A stretch of DNA of 64,000 bases, taken from Combretum micranthum. Its lineage: Eukaryota > Streptophyta > Magnoliopsida > Myrtales > Combretaceae. A program made the position numbers and the translations under genes. Under the pieces are notes generated by a model. It was not told the origin of the DNA. It worked only from the letters and a program-made list of their open reading frames with translations, and made no database searches. Shown here piece by piece: positions 46,351 to 58,970 of the stretch. The number at the start of each line of letters is the position of its first letter. Within the stretch, counting starts at the first letter, position 1. The stretch lies in assembly GCA_024138025.1 (NCBI GenBank), contig JAMXBD010000641.1, positions 124,001-188,000 of the forward strand. Direction: 5' to 3'.

Positions 46351-48022
46351 TAATGGAAGGGATTGCACATGTGTACATAAGTACAAAAGAGGTTGATAAT
46401 TTATGATATTACCATTGTCCTTCATTAATGATAATGTTAATTACCTTGATTATGTATTTCATCATTTTTACATTTTCAAACCATCTAATCTTTTCAAAAA
46501 AAAAAAAAAACCATCTAATCTTAAGGTGAGAAACATGATATAAATTAAAATTTTTAACTTAAGTTGATTTTTTTTTTTTCGTATGGGGACAAGTGAAAAG
46601 TAAGTTGGGGAGTGTGAATCATGTTTTCTAAAATTAATACTTTAATTTTTTTTCATGATGGTGTTTTCATGTAATATATGTATGGAAATAATAAAGAATT
46701 TGAGATGCTAAGATCACAAGAATGTGAGAGCAAAATGGAGCAAGATTTGAAGCAAATTGAAGATAAGATTCCTTGAAAAGTAAAAAAAAAAAAGAAATCC
46801 GTTTAAACAATCTCTATTGACATTCAAATGAGTCCACATTTGAAGCACTCTTCGAATGGACCTCATATGAATGATGCTAACTTCCATTCTACCGTATACA
46901 TGCTAGAAGGGTGCTGTTCAATTGGTACACTCCGAATAAACTACGATGAAAACATTAGGAAGTGATAATCCAAATAATGCTTGGAAGTGTTTTGACCATA
47001 GAATGGGCATGTGTACCATATGAATGTTGGTATGTACCATCTAAATGGCACTCTAGATCTAGGAGCATTTAAGTTGATTGCTATTATATTTTGTTCCAAA
47101 GAACTTTCATTTATTTATGATTTTGCCATTGAGATGTCTTAAGGGCTTACCAAAAGTCGTTTTTACTTAGTTATACTTTATCATTTTCTCTTAAAGTTTG
47201 GTCTTAAGATGTTGAATATGGAGTCCAATTGACTTTTTATTTCATTAGAGTTCTTATCTATCTTATGGTAATCGTGGCATAATCCTTTTTGGTCTTTATG
47301 CATCATATTGAAACTTAGCATCCTTGTTTTAGTTTGGTGATCATGAGATATATCAGTCACTAAGCTACTTACAAATTACCAACCATGTGGAACAAGTGTA
47401 TTATATTTGTAATTACTTACATTCGTATCCTTTTATTTAAAAATGTAGAACACTAATTGATCAGAAATTTCATGTAGACAAATGAAAGCAAACTGAGTTA
47501 GATGAGATAGTCTAAATGCCTTGAAAAGCTGAATAGGTAATAAAAGAAGTACTTTAATATTTTAGGTACTTAACTAGAAAAAATCAAAATTTAGATATTA
47601 ATCTGACATTTAACTTTTAGTACGGGTTTCCACAAAAGCTTCTTTAATAAGTTGTTAAAGGTTTAAAATTCAATAACTAGGTTATAATTTAAATTCTTCG
47701 ATTGATTGATAGAACTCATTTTATAATTTGTGCTGACTCTTCTCTAATACTAATTGAACTCTCCTTTACTGTTAATTATAAGACAAATTAAGAATTAAAT
47801 AAATGATCCTTATTTTCTCCCTTTTTCCTTCCATAGCATTAAAACTAATGCCATGTAAATGAGTTAAGACCCACAGGCAGACCCAATTAAATCATTTTGG
47901 AGGTTTTTCAATCCGTTTAAAAAGCAAACTAAATGTACTCTGCTTGTTTAACCCATGGGTTGAAGTAGTTAACTTATTTAACTCATTAATTAAAAGGAAA
48001 AAGAAAACTAACTAAAAGTTAT
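46351..48022. other. intergenic DNA, probable retroelement relic, no coding recognised
   Basis: 46780-47340 has the feel of a gypsy LTR leader, but no ends or second copy are visible. GGGTT / AACCC words near 47865-47960 resemble decayed hAT MITEs. Confidence 0.25.
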
Positions 48023-48310
48023 TGTTGCACAAGTTGATTTGGGCTTATAGAGATAGCTCTTGCAAACATACAAAAGAGATTAGAGTGGCACCAGGGGTTA
48101 TCTAGCATGACCATTCTGATACTTAAGTCAGTCCATAGGTAGGAATAGTATGTCTGTGAACAGATAAGATATACTCTCCTTTTTTTTTTTTTCCCTCTTT
48201 ATGCATTGCTCTTTCCTTTCCCTCTAGGAGGGGGTATATATGGTGTTTAGAGTCATACCAGGGCAGACTTCTTCCTGGTAATTGACATGGTATCGGAGGT
48301 GATGGGATAC
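48023..48310 (+). mobile_element. LTR end with primer-binding site (retrotransposon fragment)
   Basis: A segment starting TGTTGCACAAG and ending AATTGACA (48287) is followed directly by TGGTATCGGAGG, close to the initiator-tRNA primer site TGGTATCAGAGC. It contains a TATATATGG segment and CTCTTTCC-rich leader sequence. This looks like a 5' LTR; the internal region after it (48300-48600) has no coding recognised, and no 3' LTR was found. The start is a guess. Confidence 0.5.
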
Positions 48311-49693
48311 CCGAGTTGGGGAGCTATGGCTTCACAGAGTGTAGCCAAGCTGATAATGTTACTTTCCTGCACTAGAAATTACAAGGCCATAAGGCCGAGA
48401 TAGCTTGTTAGTCAAGTCGATGAGCCTAGCAAGTCTTTCCGAGGTATAGATTCATGAGGAGACCTTGCGTCATATTCTTTGGTGGAGCCGTAGGTCTTGT
48501 TACCTGTTTGAGAGATCGTGACGTCGTGGGTTGTGGGCCTTTCATAGGCCCACTGGCATTATAGGGTTTTGAGGCCCAGGAGACCAAGTGGGCTAATGGC
48601 TATGTTCTACTATCAATAGTTATAATTTGAAAACATAAAAGTATAATATAAAAAAGGAGTCACTCTTTAAGGTTAATATCCCTCCCTATAGTCATTATAC
48701 AATGAAATTAAAATCAAATTGAAACACTATAGTTAATGTCCATATAATCATTATAAATTGAAATTGGAAATATTGATTTTTCAAACCTTGGAAAGTTGGT
48801 GTATCTTTATTAAACAAAGATTTAATACTAAAATAAATAAATGAAATATTTTTGCACTTCTTTTGTATATAACCACACACACAGGGTATTTGAGATGAAG
48901 AAATAGCAACAATGTATTAAACTACAACTCACAACAAAAACATAAGTTAAATTATTATTACGAGTTTATCATGTATAGACAACCCTCACATCACATATGT
49001 GAAGCATACTTAAAATGGCAAAAATTTTTCGGTTGCCATGAATGGTAATGAACAAAGTTTGACACATGTGAAATCTCTATTTTTTCCTAAATTTGTATAA
49101 TTTGATATAAAAAAAAAATACAATCTATCAATAGTGGGTTGATGGGTTAGCTCATGTATTTCACTAAAAAATTAAATAAATTAAATGGGTTGATATGACC
49201 CGTTTAATCCACAAATTGTACAAATAGGTTATACATGCTAAGTTAGTACTTCGTAGGTTAGCTCAATTAACCCACCAATCCAATCCATATGGATTGGGTT
49301 AGGATTAACGAATTTTGACCTTTTTATTAAATGGACCATAATTTGTTGGCTCATTTCATCCATGAGTTAAAGTAGGTTGGGTTGGGTTGGATTGACCTAT
49401 TTAGCTCATTTAAACAGGTCTAATAGAAACTCTTGTTACACTACTGAGTGTGAAGAGGGAGCTAGAGTTTATTTATAGAGTTTTGTATAAGTTTCTAAGG
49501 GGATCCATATTCATAAGATTTTTATTGATTTTTCTTCTTAAAATAATTGATTTTGTTTGATATTATTAAAAGGGTTCTTATTTTAGGGAGATACTCTCCT
49601 TTAAAAGTTTGGGGATATACTGCATTCCTTATCATTTGACTTTTTCCAATTTCCTTTCATATATCACAGGAATGATCTTATTAGATATATTTG

Positions 49694-49724
<31 letters not shown>

Positions 49725-50632
49725 TTTTACTTTGGGATATTTCTACCATAATGTGCACGAGATTAGTTGTACTCACAAGAGTTCTTCTAAGCTCTTAGTT
49801 TGCTGATATATATCTAGGTTTACTCATTAGGGGTTTTTACGTTCGTGACTATCTAATCAACTATCTAATCGTTAAAATAAATATATAATTAAAATATTGA
49901 TTATCATGGTTGAGTATGACATATATCATTGAATAAAAATAAAAACGATCCCGTCAAAATTAATTATAGGATGAAAGGACTTCACTCATTATTATCTCGT
50001 GATTATGCCAATATTTACTATGTTTTTTATTCAAATCTTTTAACTCGTGTTGGACACATCCCCAAAATCATTGCAATTCCGATATTGCCCGTATTCAGTG
50101 CTCCCAATGGTGCAAGTTGTACAGCAAGTTTCAATTTAACAGACACAATTTTACTAAACAATTGCGTTGACTTCGTTACATGCTCTTGGAGATAACCTAC
50201 TCGACAATAAACTAGTATACTGTGTTGGCGGCGTATTGGATTTTTTTTTTTTCTTTTTTAAAGGGAGAAGAAGAAGGAACTTGAGAAAGAAAATTTTTTA
50301 TTCTTGCAAGAAAAGTAATATAATTATGACATAAATTATGAACACCTTATGGTGATGTTGTAGGCACGTCGCAATTCTCTTAGTATTGTTGTTTAAATTC
50401 TCATCAAATTCCCCTTCTTTTTTTTTTTTTTTTTTACCCGTAAAGATGAAGATATTTCATTATCCAAACTTAAAAGGAGTGCAAGCTCCGCCTCAGCCTC
50501 ATCACAAGAACAAGCAGGAGAATCTAAAGAAAATAGTTTGTAAACTCATCATCGTATATGTTAAAAGATAATTGGTATTTATCATGTATATATTACACGT
50601 AATATGTATTATCTATTGAAATCTTTCTTTAA
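48311..50632. other. intergenic DNA, no gene recognised
   Basis: Includes a small hairpin at 48532-48552 (GTGGGCCT ... AGGCCCAC). A hAT-MITE-like segment at 49130-49430 is rich in GGGTTGGGTTGG and AACCC words. There are also several T tracts. Open frames here are short and lack family features. Confidence 0.35.
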
Positions 50633-51055
50633 GGTTTTGTTTGGCATGAAATGACTTAGAAAGGAAAGATTATAAAACGAAAGAAAGTGAAAGGAATTAA
50701 TTATTAGAAAATTTGAATCCTTTCGTATTTGGATAAAAGGAGAGGAAAGTGGATATAATCTTAATTATTATAAAAAAACAAAATAAGATATCATAATAAA
50801 TTACTTATATGTCCTTAAAAGATAATAAATAATATAAAAAAGACATAAGAGTAATTTTCAAAAAAAATCCACATTTCCTTCTAATTCTCTCAATTTTGGA
50901 GGAGAAAAAATGGTGGAACCCAAAAAAAATATTACATTAATTTTCTTTTTCCTCATCTTTCTCTTTTAAAACAAATAAGCGAATAGAATTTAATCTATTT
51001 TATTTCTTCCTCTCCACAGTCATTTCTTCCTAAGTTCTTGTACCAAACATAGTGT
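50633..51055. mobile_element. MITE of the TGTTTGG-end type
   Basis: The left end GGTTTTGTTTGGCATGAAAT and the inverted right end (CACTATGTTTGGTACAAGAA) match imperfectly over about 30 bp, including TTAGGAAGAAATGAC-like inner words. The middle is AT-rich with AGGAAAG / CTTTCC words. No coding and no certain target duplication. It lies about 540 bp from the 3' end of the VQ gene. Confidence 0.65.
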
Positions 51056-51590
51056 GAAGGAGATAGAATGGGTTGTCTAATTATCAAGCCAAAAAGAAAC
51101 ATCCTTTTTTTTCTTACATCAATAGCTACCCAGCTTGATATTATCATGATTTAATTTATTTTATATTAGTATAACAAGCTTTCTCTTAGGGCAAATGCCA
51201 AACGGTAGATCAAATAGGGGAAAGAGGAAATTCTTGCATCATTACATACGAAAATAACTTTTTTTTCCTTTCTTTTTCACCAAGACATAGGAAATCATAT
51301 CGAATACATATAATGCATTTTGTTTTGACATAGGAAACTATAATTCATGTGTTCGACTGCATTTTCAGTACATATAATAATACTACCACCACCTTCCAAT
51401 ATCTACCACAATCACTGGTGACACCAACCGAATCAAAACAACTCGAGATTGATAAGAAATGAAGCATAACTCTTAAAGAAGAAAATAAATCCAAAACAAA
51501 ACATAATAAATATATATTTATTTATTTATTAGCCATACCAAATGAAAGATGGAAATTGAAAATAAAAAATATATATACACTTATATTGAT

Positions 51591-52166
51591 CTAGGCAAGT
51601 TGAGCTGCTTCGAATGCGTGTATATGAGTTGAAGCATCCAAAGGTAAAAGACTCGAAAATTCATCAAATTGCTCTTCGTCATCATCATCAATCCTGTACT
51701 TAAACCCTTCCATCTCCCCAAAGAAAGTTTCTAAAAAACCAAACCCACCACCATGGTGATTATCCTCAGCTTTCATCTTCCACTCCATCTCTTCTTCATT
51801 ATAAACATTTTTAACCTCCACTTCTTCTTCTTCGTCATCATAGCACCTACTTAAAGCTCTCTTTCTTTTACCTTTTGTTGGGGTAGCTTTACATGGATCA
51901 AGAGACAATGATGGAAACCGAATTTTCCTTAGCTGTTTTTGGCTGGTATCGAGTTGTTTCACGTTTTGATTATCATCATCACCAGCATCATAAGCATGCT
52001 TTCCTGTGAGTCTTTGGACTAGTTCCCGGAAGTCGGAAGCGTCGGTTTTGATGATTTCTGGTGCAAATATGTGAATTATTCGTATCTTTGGCTGTTGATG
52101 ATGTTTTGATATTGAGTGGGATTCCTTATGTGTAGCCATGGCTGAAGATGGTGTTTGTTTCCCCAT
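51591..52166 (-). CDS. VQ-motif transcriptional regulator (VQ17/VQ25-like)
   Basis: A single-exon ORF of 191 residues. The VQ motif FRELVQRLTG (residues 46-55, F-x-x-x-V-Q-x-L-T-G) follows a basic segment with KIRIIHIFAPEIIKTDASD, the usual lead-in of this subgroup. A likely nuclear localisation signal is KGKRKR (98-103). Acidic runs follow at about 110-116 and 160-166 (DDDDEEQFDEF). VQ proteins are plant nuclear cofactors that bind WRKY factors through the VQ motif and tune stress and growth responses. The length and lack of introns are normal for the family. The start is the first ATG, MGKQTPSSAMATHKES; a second Met at residue 10 is an alternative. The gene faces the fibrillin gene convergently. 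In Arabidopsis, as I recall the locus numbers, VQ17 (At2g42140) and VQ25 (At3g58000) each sit next to an FBN7 gene. Confidence 0.92.
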   Translation of the reverse strand: MGKQTPSSAMATHKESHSISKHHQQPKIRIIHIFAPEIIKTDASDFRELVQRLTGKHAYDAGDDDNQNVKQLDTSQKQLRKIRFPSLSLDPCKATPTKGKRKRALSRCYDDEEEEVEVKNVYNEEEMEWKMKAEDNHHGGGFGFLETFFGEMEGFKYRIDDDDEEQFDEFSSLLPLDASTHIHAFEAAQLA

Positions 52167-52257
52167 TTAACTTTTTGTCTCAAAGAGGGGATGGATAGAG
52201 AGAGGAAGAGGGAGGATGGAGGAGTTGGTACGTTCGTTTTGAAGAAGTGAAATGGTA

Positions 52258-52275
52258 AGGTTTTTATATTGCATA
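52258..52275 (-). promoter_or_regulatory. candidate TATA box of the VQ gene
   Basis: The minus strand reads GCAATATAAAAACC about 95 bp upstream of the ATG, a good TATA-box sequence at a plausible distance. Confidence 0.5.
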
Positions 52276-52279
52276 TAAT

Positions 52280-54690
52280 TAATGAAGTGACGATTTGGAT
52301 GTGGGAAGAGGAAAAAAAGTCAATATATGTAATTGTTGCCGAAACCCAAACAAGCTGGCTGTCTTTAAGGAAGGATGCAATGATAGACTAAATTAGTAGA
52401 GCTCAATTGCTTCCTTCCACCACGACAAACGTACGTGAATTCCAGTCTTATATTTGACTTAAATGGATAATGAGAAAAGGTTCGAGCGACTATACATATA
52501 TATATTTATATTTTTTTTTTTTTTGTGTAATTTCTCTAGAAAAAAAACTAGGGCAAAAAATTTAAAAGCATGATTTGTGTTTTGGTACTTAATAAATCCA
52601 TGATATGTATTCTTCTCATTGTACATTTGTCAAATATTTTTGAGAATTCCATGTGGAACACAAGTGATCTTAAGAAAAACACCCTATCACAATAAAACTC
52701 CGGATCAAACACTCTAGATCCCTCTCCTTAACTTTAGGCCAATGAAAAAAAAAAATCCTAAATTAGACAAAAGAAAGGGAATTGGAGTTGATTGTTTTTG
52801 GGTTTTTGTGATTTATGTGGGCAATTTGTTGGTTTTCTTTGAGCATTACAATGTGTCTAGAATCTAAAGTAAGATTTTAAACATGATTCGGAATGCTTTA
52901 ATGCCAAATTATATGATATACCTGAAAAATATATCACTAAGTGATGTAGCGTATGTCATGAAAATTTAATTAGGATTTGTATCACAAACTATTTATTCTG
53001 CGAATACCCAGAGTGTGATCCTCAAATACCAATTTATTCTGAGAATTCCTAAGTATTTGGCATCCAAATTCAAAAACTATGTGAAATTCGATAATTTAGG
53101 AAGAAACTGAGCAAAGTCGGCTTACAAAATGAATAATACCAAATGACTATTTGTTTCATTGTCCAAAGGCATACAAATAATAGCGGGCACAAAAGTTGCC
53201 AAAAAACGAACATAAAAACCGCCAGAAATAGAAATGTCCTAAAACTTAATGATAGGAAGTAAATTAAAAGATAAATACAACGTCACAAACGGAATTTAAA
53301 ATAGAGATGTCCATAAAAATTATAAGAAATCTAAGACCTGTCAAAAATATAAAACTTTCCATTTGGAGGTCTAAACTAATGAATTTGCCCTAAAAACAGC
53401 ATAACTCAGCACCAAAGGAGATGATTTCATTGAGTTAGCTCGTTTCCTTCAAGATAGGACATAGAAATCAAGAAATCACAATTGACTCATTTCTGTCCCA
53501 TTTGGTTAAGTATCTGTTTGTCACTATCTTCATCTCATCACTAAGCTAATGTGAATTATGGGCATTCGACCATATAGTTTAGGGACATAGCTATTAGATC
53601 CCAACGAACAATAATTATTTTTATCGGTTTTTCACATGTAAAATAGGATACCTAGAGCGGTGAACATTATAATAATATCGATCTCAATTGCTCTTTCATG
53701 GTGTTACGTATAGCATTTATACTTAGATAGTCCCTTATATGGAATAACTGTCATAAGACAAAGTACATAAAACAAAAGGAAAAACCTATCTAAATGACTA
53801 CGGTTGCGTTATTTAGGCTTTTGTGCCACTAACTCCATGTCTAGACCATAAGGAATATTGTCCATTTTAACTAAATCCTTGTCGTGCCATCTTTAGAAGT
53901 ATAACATTCGATAAGATCAAAACCATATGCATTTTCGTAAACAAAAGAAGCAGGATTGTTTCTTACTTCAAAACTACTTGAGTCCAATGTTGAATTGCTT
54001 TCGATGGCAAAAAGCTTCCTCCTAACATGACATTTGATCTAAGAAATCTTCTTGGAACATTAGGTCATCATTTAGTAAGAAACCAATTAGGATCCCTTAA
54101 ACCAAATTATTCCAGCCTCTTATTCTAGATCGAGTCATGGGTCTGCCATGTAAACTTATCAAAGTTTGATCCCAGTTAGGTCACATGCATACAAAATTTT
54201 ATATGGAGCACTTGCGACATAATAGAAAAGAACATATGTAATATGTTTGAATAAAGCAAAGTGACAAAATATTTTAATATAAAAGTACTAAAGCTTAGTT
54301 TTGTTTTTGTAATTTTCCCTATAAATTTTCATGTCATTTGATAATTAATAAATATAAATAAGGTTGAACTTAAGGAATGATACTCTAAAATAAACCTTAC
54401 CTGTTACGTCCCTAACATATTTAATGTACTAGTTTGGCAACTTATGTTACCTAAATTGATATATATATATATATATATATATGACATATATATTAGCTAG
54501 GTAGTTTTATATTTTAGTTTTGATTAAGAAATCATTATTAATTTAATAAAAATTTTAGTAGACTATAGTTTGTTTTTTCATGATTTGGATCTTTATAAAA
54601 AACTCTAATTAATACTCCTAACAGATAAAAGTTTACCAAAATAGCTTATTTGTAAATATGGCCATCCAAAGGCCTCAACAAGTGAGCTTT
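52280..54690. other. intergenic DNA upstream of the VQ gene
   Basis: The first few hundred bases would be VQ promoter. 53330-54250 looks like old retroelement sequence (no coding, more balanced composition than its surroundings) but has no identifiable ends. A TA microsatellite lies at 54461-54482. Confidence 0.3.
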
Positions 54691-54699
54691 GCTCACATT

Positions 54700-57120
54700 T
54701 AAGAGCTTAGAATCTTCGTGTCATTCCAAAGTACAAAGCTAAAACATCAAGGAGTATTTAGTTATAATCACCCGCAAAATCAAGAAAATAGTTTTGCAAA
54801 AATGGATATCTTAAATATAAAATAATACAACCAAAATAGCTCTCAATCCTCAAAGTCCTCTCTACACCATCTACTGGCTTACTCCTCATCTTCAATCCCA
54901 TACCCCATGAAAACATAGTGCACATCAACATAGAGATCATTTTTAGTACTTGAAATGATAAAAAGCAAGTGGTAAAACCTAGTATGATAGTAATCAAATA
55001 CATACTAGCATGTCATACAGTCCTCATGCAAGATACAACGGGTATAGATATTTAAATTTAAAGCCAATGTAGCATCTTGTAAACACAAACACACATAGTA
55101 GTAATCATAACTTTGGCACACCCAAAATATAACAGGGGACAAAAGGGATCTGAATCATGCATAAGAGATTGGACGGGCCTGCAATACCATGTCAAAAATG
55201 AAAACAAGAAGTGGTTTCATATGGTTCACTCCATTAAAATTAGCTATCGACAAGCATAGTCCATTATAGTGCTTTATTCAGGGTCTCATGCCCCTACATA
55301 ACCTCCTTGCAATTTCATTCCAGATTTAATTAATTATACCAATTGTAAAGTTCCTCTATAGATGACTTATTGACTCATACCATGCATTCCATGGGTAGGC
55401 ATTTAATTATAGAATCCTTAGTCTAAGGTTGCCACTCACTGGAGTGAGTAACCAAGTAATAAGTTGTATACAATTATTTAGTTAGCTTTAGTATCAGTCT
55501 AGTAATTTAGTTTCTACTTTACCAGCTTATACACGATTACTGCGAATCTAATCAAGAAGTCTTAGATCCTTATTCAAGAAGCACAAATCAATAGTAAAAT
55601 GTTAATATGTGCAAAAATCCACATTGGGATAACTCTTGTTACATCATTAACCAATTCACCATTCCATTACTTATTCATTATAATTACCAGGGTCATAGTC
55701 CATAAGTTCATAGATCCTTTGCTTTGAACTTAACTCATTAGCTTACGTTGAGTCTTTGGTTAAGGATAAGTGCCTTTCGCAATATCTATGTCACTTGTTT
55801 TAAAGCAGTCAAGTGTCTAATTGTCTAATTAATTATTTAGGTTTGGGTTAGGGTTGGTTTATGAGTTTAAGTAAACTAACCCATTGGTGATCTATTTTGT
55901 TTGTAACAACTCTTACTTAATCAAGAGCTAGTCACTAAGATTACTAATCTTATCTAGCTCCATTAGAACCAAATTACATTTATTCCATATTCTTACCACT
56001 ATTATATCCTAGTTATGATTATTATGCTTAATTGTCTAAAAATAACACATTGATCCATATTACAATTATTTCAAGATAAAACCTAATTTTCATCCAAAGT
56101 CACTGCAAACATGTGCATGCATGAATTAATAAATGAATCAATAAAGAGAAAAATAAACATATTTTATATTGTTATGACCAAAATCTAAATTTTATATTAA
56201 GGTATGTCATCTAATCATTAATGACCTTATTCATCACGTTATAGTCCATATTTACATATCAGCCAAAAATATGTTATATCATTGATTTATGTATATAAAG
56301 ATTCTAATTTGATTATCGAATTCAAATATTCCTACATTCATGTACATGCTCCATTACCTCTATAGCTCACACTAAAGATAAAATTTGATAATACATTATT
56401 AATCCATTTATCATCCAAAAGTCATAAAAATTACCACAAATCTAATAAATCAAATTCGACACATAGAAATTAGCAATTGGTCCTAGAGTTACCAAAATCT
56501 CCAAATTCTCATTGAGTATCAATAATACATATGCCATGTTATCTTATATCATTATTTCGATTTCTTCCTAACACCCAATTAATCATTTACTACGTTTATG
56601 TGTTCTAAAAAACCCATATGTCAACTCTATTATTCAAAACATCTCCAATTTACCTATTAAGCTATTTAGGTATTAAATCATCAATTTATCAACTCTACAA
56701 CTTACAGGCTATCACCAAGTATCCCCAAAAATTATAATCCATTTAAAACATATTTAATTAGCATTTTATCTAACAATTCCAACAATTGTTTCCAAAAGCA
56801 CTTATTTAACTTGATTTAACCAATAAATATCACCACATAATTCATATCTAATTAACGATATACATAATCTATATTGACAAAGTCCTAAAATCCATTACCA
56901 AAACATCGATTAATCCATTTAAATCATCACATCCCAATCAAAACATATTAACTCAAAAATTATAAATTACACCGCCATACCTATAGTCTCCACTAAGCAC
57001 ACACACCACACCATCTTAACATATTCCAATATCAACTCAAGACATTCAAACACTTGAAATCCTTTGAAAACTAAGGTTGGAAGAAAAAAAAACCGATTGG
57101 ACCGAGAACCAAACCGAACA
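54700..57120 (-). mobile_element. probable relic of a long gypsy-type LTR
   Basis: No coding sequence of its own is convincing. The layout on the minus strand resembles the segment at 6082-8494: a leader-like part at the right (57120-57060), long AT-rich intron-like DNA, and a short exon-like open stretch near 55003-54758. This is judged by style of sequence; the two segments do not align obviously by eye, and no ends were fixed. Confidence 0.25.
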
Positions 57121-57419
57121 AAATCTAAAATTTGTTTTTTTTTTTTTTCTTTTCTAATTTGATTCCTTAGCCGGATGCTTGGATCAGAAATTGGTGAAGT
57201 AACACAGCCTAAAAATAATTTAGACAGCTTATGCTTAATTACTTATGTTCGCCACTCTCAGCTTCTCACATCTCAGATCTCACTGCCACACTAATCAATC
57301 ACTATCCCAAAGGCACAAAGGCAACATCCCTCCTTCATTCTTACCATGATTTCTTTTGTTGGTAGTGTTATATATCTTTCCTACCCCGATCATCTTTTGC
57401 CTGTATGTTTTTGGTGCGG

Positions 57420-57886
57420 GGAACAAAAATCATAGATGCATCACGTGATCAAGACTCTACAGTTCTACACAAGTGTGTTTCATACATTCTTGATATATAT
57501 ACTAGAGTTGGATCAATATAATGTAAGCATCTTTCCACAACAAATATTCTGGAATTCGTGGGGTTAAACTTGTTTTTATATATTTACTTTTTGGAAGAGT
57601 ACTTAACCCCTTTTCTTGCCACCAGTACATTTCAAAAGATTTATCCTTGTTGCTGGAGCACTTGGGGGATGGTTTGACCGTGAGGTTGGGAACATCAATG
57701 TTCTCTTTCGATTTTCAAGCACAAGAATAGTCCTTACATCTGATGATTGCCTCATTCAACTGCTTCCAAGAGATCATCAACATGAGATTCATATCCTGTC
57801 AATTGTTGAGGGTCCTCATTGTGGACTGATTCCAATGGGCATGCCTGCCAAAAGAATGACAAATACTGTTCTTCGATGGAATCTCA
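57420..57886 (+). pseudogene. TPK1: thiamine pyrophosphokinase (TPK) gene fragment, two exons
   Basis: Exon A (about 57420-57522) encodes GTKIIDASRDQDSTVLHKCV, matching the family's GTK.IDESHDQDTTDL.KC. Exon B (57626-57886) encodes VAGALGGWFDREVGNINVLF, then RIVLTSDDCLIQLLPRDHQH and VEGPHCGLIPMGMPAKR, matching the TPK catalytic and thiamine-binding core (..GALGGRFDHE.GN.N..). The intron between them (57523-57625) keeps its GT and AG, and exon B keeps its GTAAGT donor, so this is copied genomic DNA, not a retrocopy. TPK makes thiamine diphosphate from thiamine and ATP. Reasons it is dead: TAA at 57519-57521 in exon A, the acceptor before exon A reads GCGG in place of an AG, conserved R/H of GGRFDHE are W/R, and no 5' or final exons are nearby. 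Confidence 0.88.
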
Positions 57887-58970
57887 GTAAGTGCTGCCAT
57901 AACATTCTTTTATTCTTGTTCTTGGCCGTTTATATAACTTAAAACATAGGTAAGCTCTTCCAATTAATCAATAAACATTATACAAGAATTCTTGTACCAA
58001 TTAATCAATAACATTATACAAGAATTCTCTCGAAACTCTTTAATGAAGGATGATTCTACAATTGAAACCCCTAAGTACGATTCAACAACTCTCAAATTTA
58101 CTTGACTTAACAATCTCTTCCAATAACATTTGGTATCTAGTTGGAGATCTTATTAGCTTAATTTACACTAGTCACTTACTTAACTCTACGCAATTCACCT
58201 TCCAGATACCGTATTGTATCACCTATAAACAACAAAACTTCTATTGGAGTTTATTACTTGAGGAATAGAAAAAGTTTACAGTCTCCTATTCCATTTTTAG
58301 TTCTGCATAGAATAGAAGGATTAAGTTAGATCGATTTTTGAAAAGGTCCAGAATTAAAATTATTGAAATGTCTGTCTTTTTAAAATTATTTTTAAAGGAG
58401 TTTTCATTAAGAATAGGTTATATTTTTTAAAATGTTTCTTTTATGATAACAAATGAAAAAATATATGTCACATTGGATATGCACGAATCATTTAAAATAG
58501 AAAGGGAATCGATTGAATGAATTAGAATAAAATGAGTTGGAAAATGATAAAATCATTCTTACTTTTGGATGCGCCACATAATGAAGGAAAATTTTATTGT
58601 TCCATCATTAATTTTAACAAGGCCAATCCTGTTACTATCTAATGATCTCACACCATACCCAACCGTAATCGAACCACTAAAATAGTTAATATTCAAATTA
58701 CTATATTTATTTTAACAGTTAGATGGTTACCTAAACTATCATGTCGTTAAAGCCATAGAAACTCTTCAAAATGAAATATGTATAAAGATTTGTCAAAAAT
58801 ATTTCTAGCAGTAATAAATATATAGTGAGATAAAGTGGTAATTAAATTGCATATAATTAATAAAAATAAAATGGAACCATAAATCCATCTTTTTTAGATC
58901 AGAAGGTAACGTTCTTGACTTTTAAAAACACCTCCATGTATAGAAAAAGAATTAAAATCCAAAACCACAT
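57887..58970. other. intergenic DNA after the TPK fragment
   Basis: A 33-bp segment with ATTATACAAGAATTCT is directly repeated near 57960-58025. No further TPK exon was found in any frame, and no other gene. Confidence 0.4.

Noticed and set aside
48532..48552. GTGGGCCT..AGGCCCAC hairpin as a terminator or attachment site
   Set aside because: An 8-bp stem in a GC-richer patch is not remarkable, and there is no supporting context.
49929..50195. 88-residue plus-strand ORF
   Set aside because: No family motif, no splice-consistent neighbours, and codon use like the surrounding intergenic DNA.
57420..57886. A functional TPK gene
   Set aside because: In-frame stop in exon A, lost acceptor, substituted catalytic-region residues, and no first or last exons within several kb.
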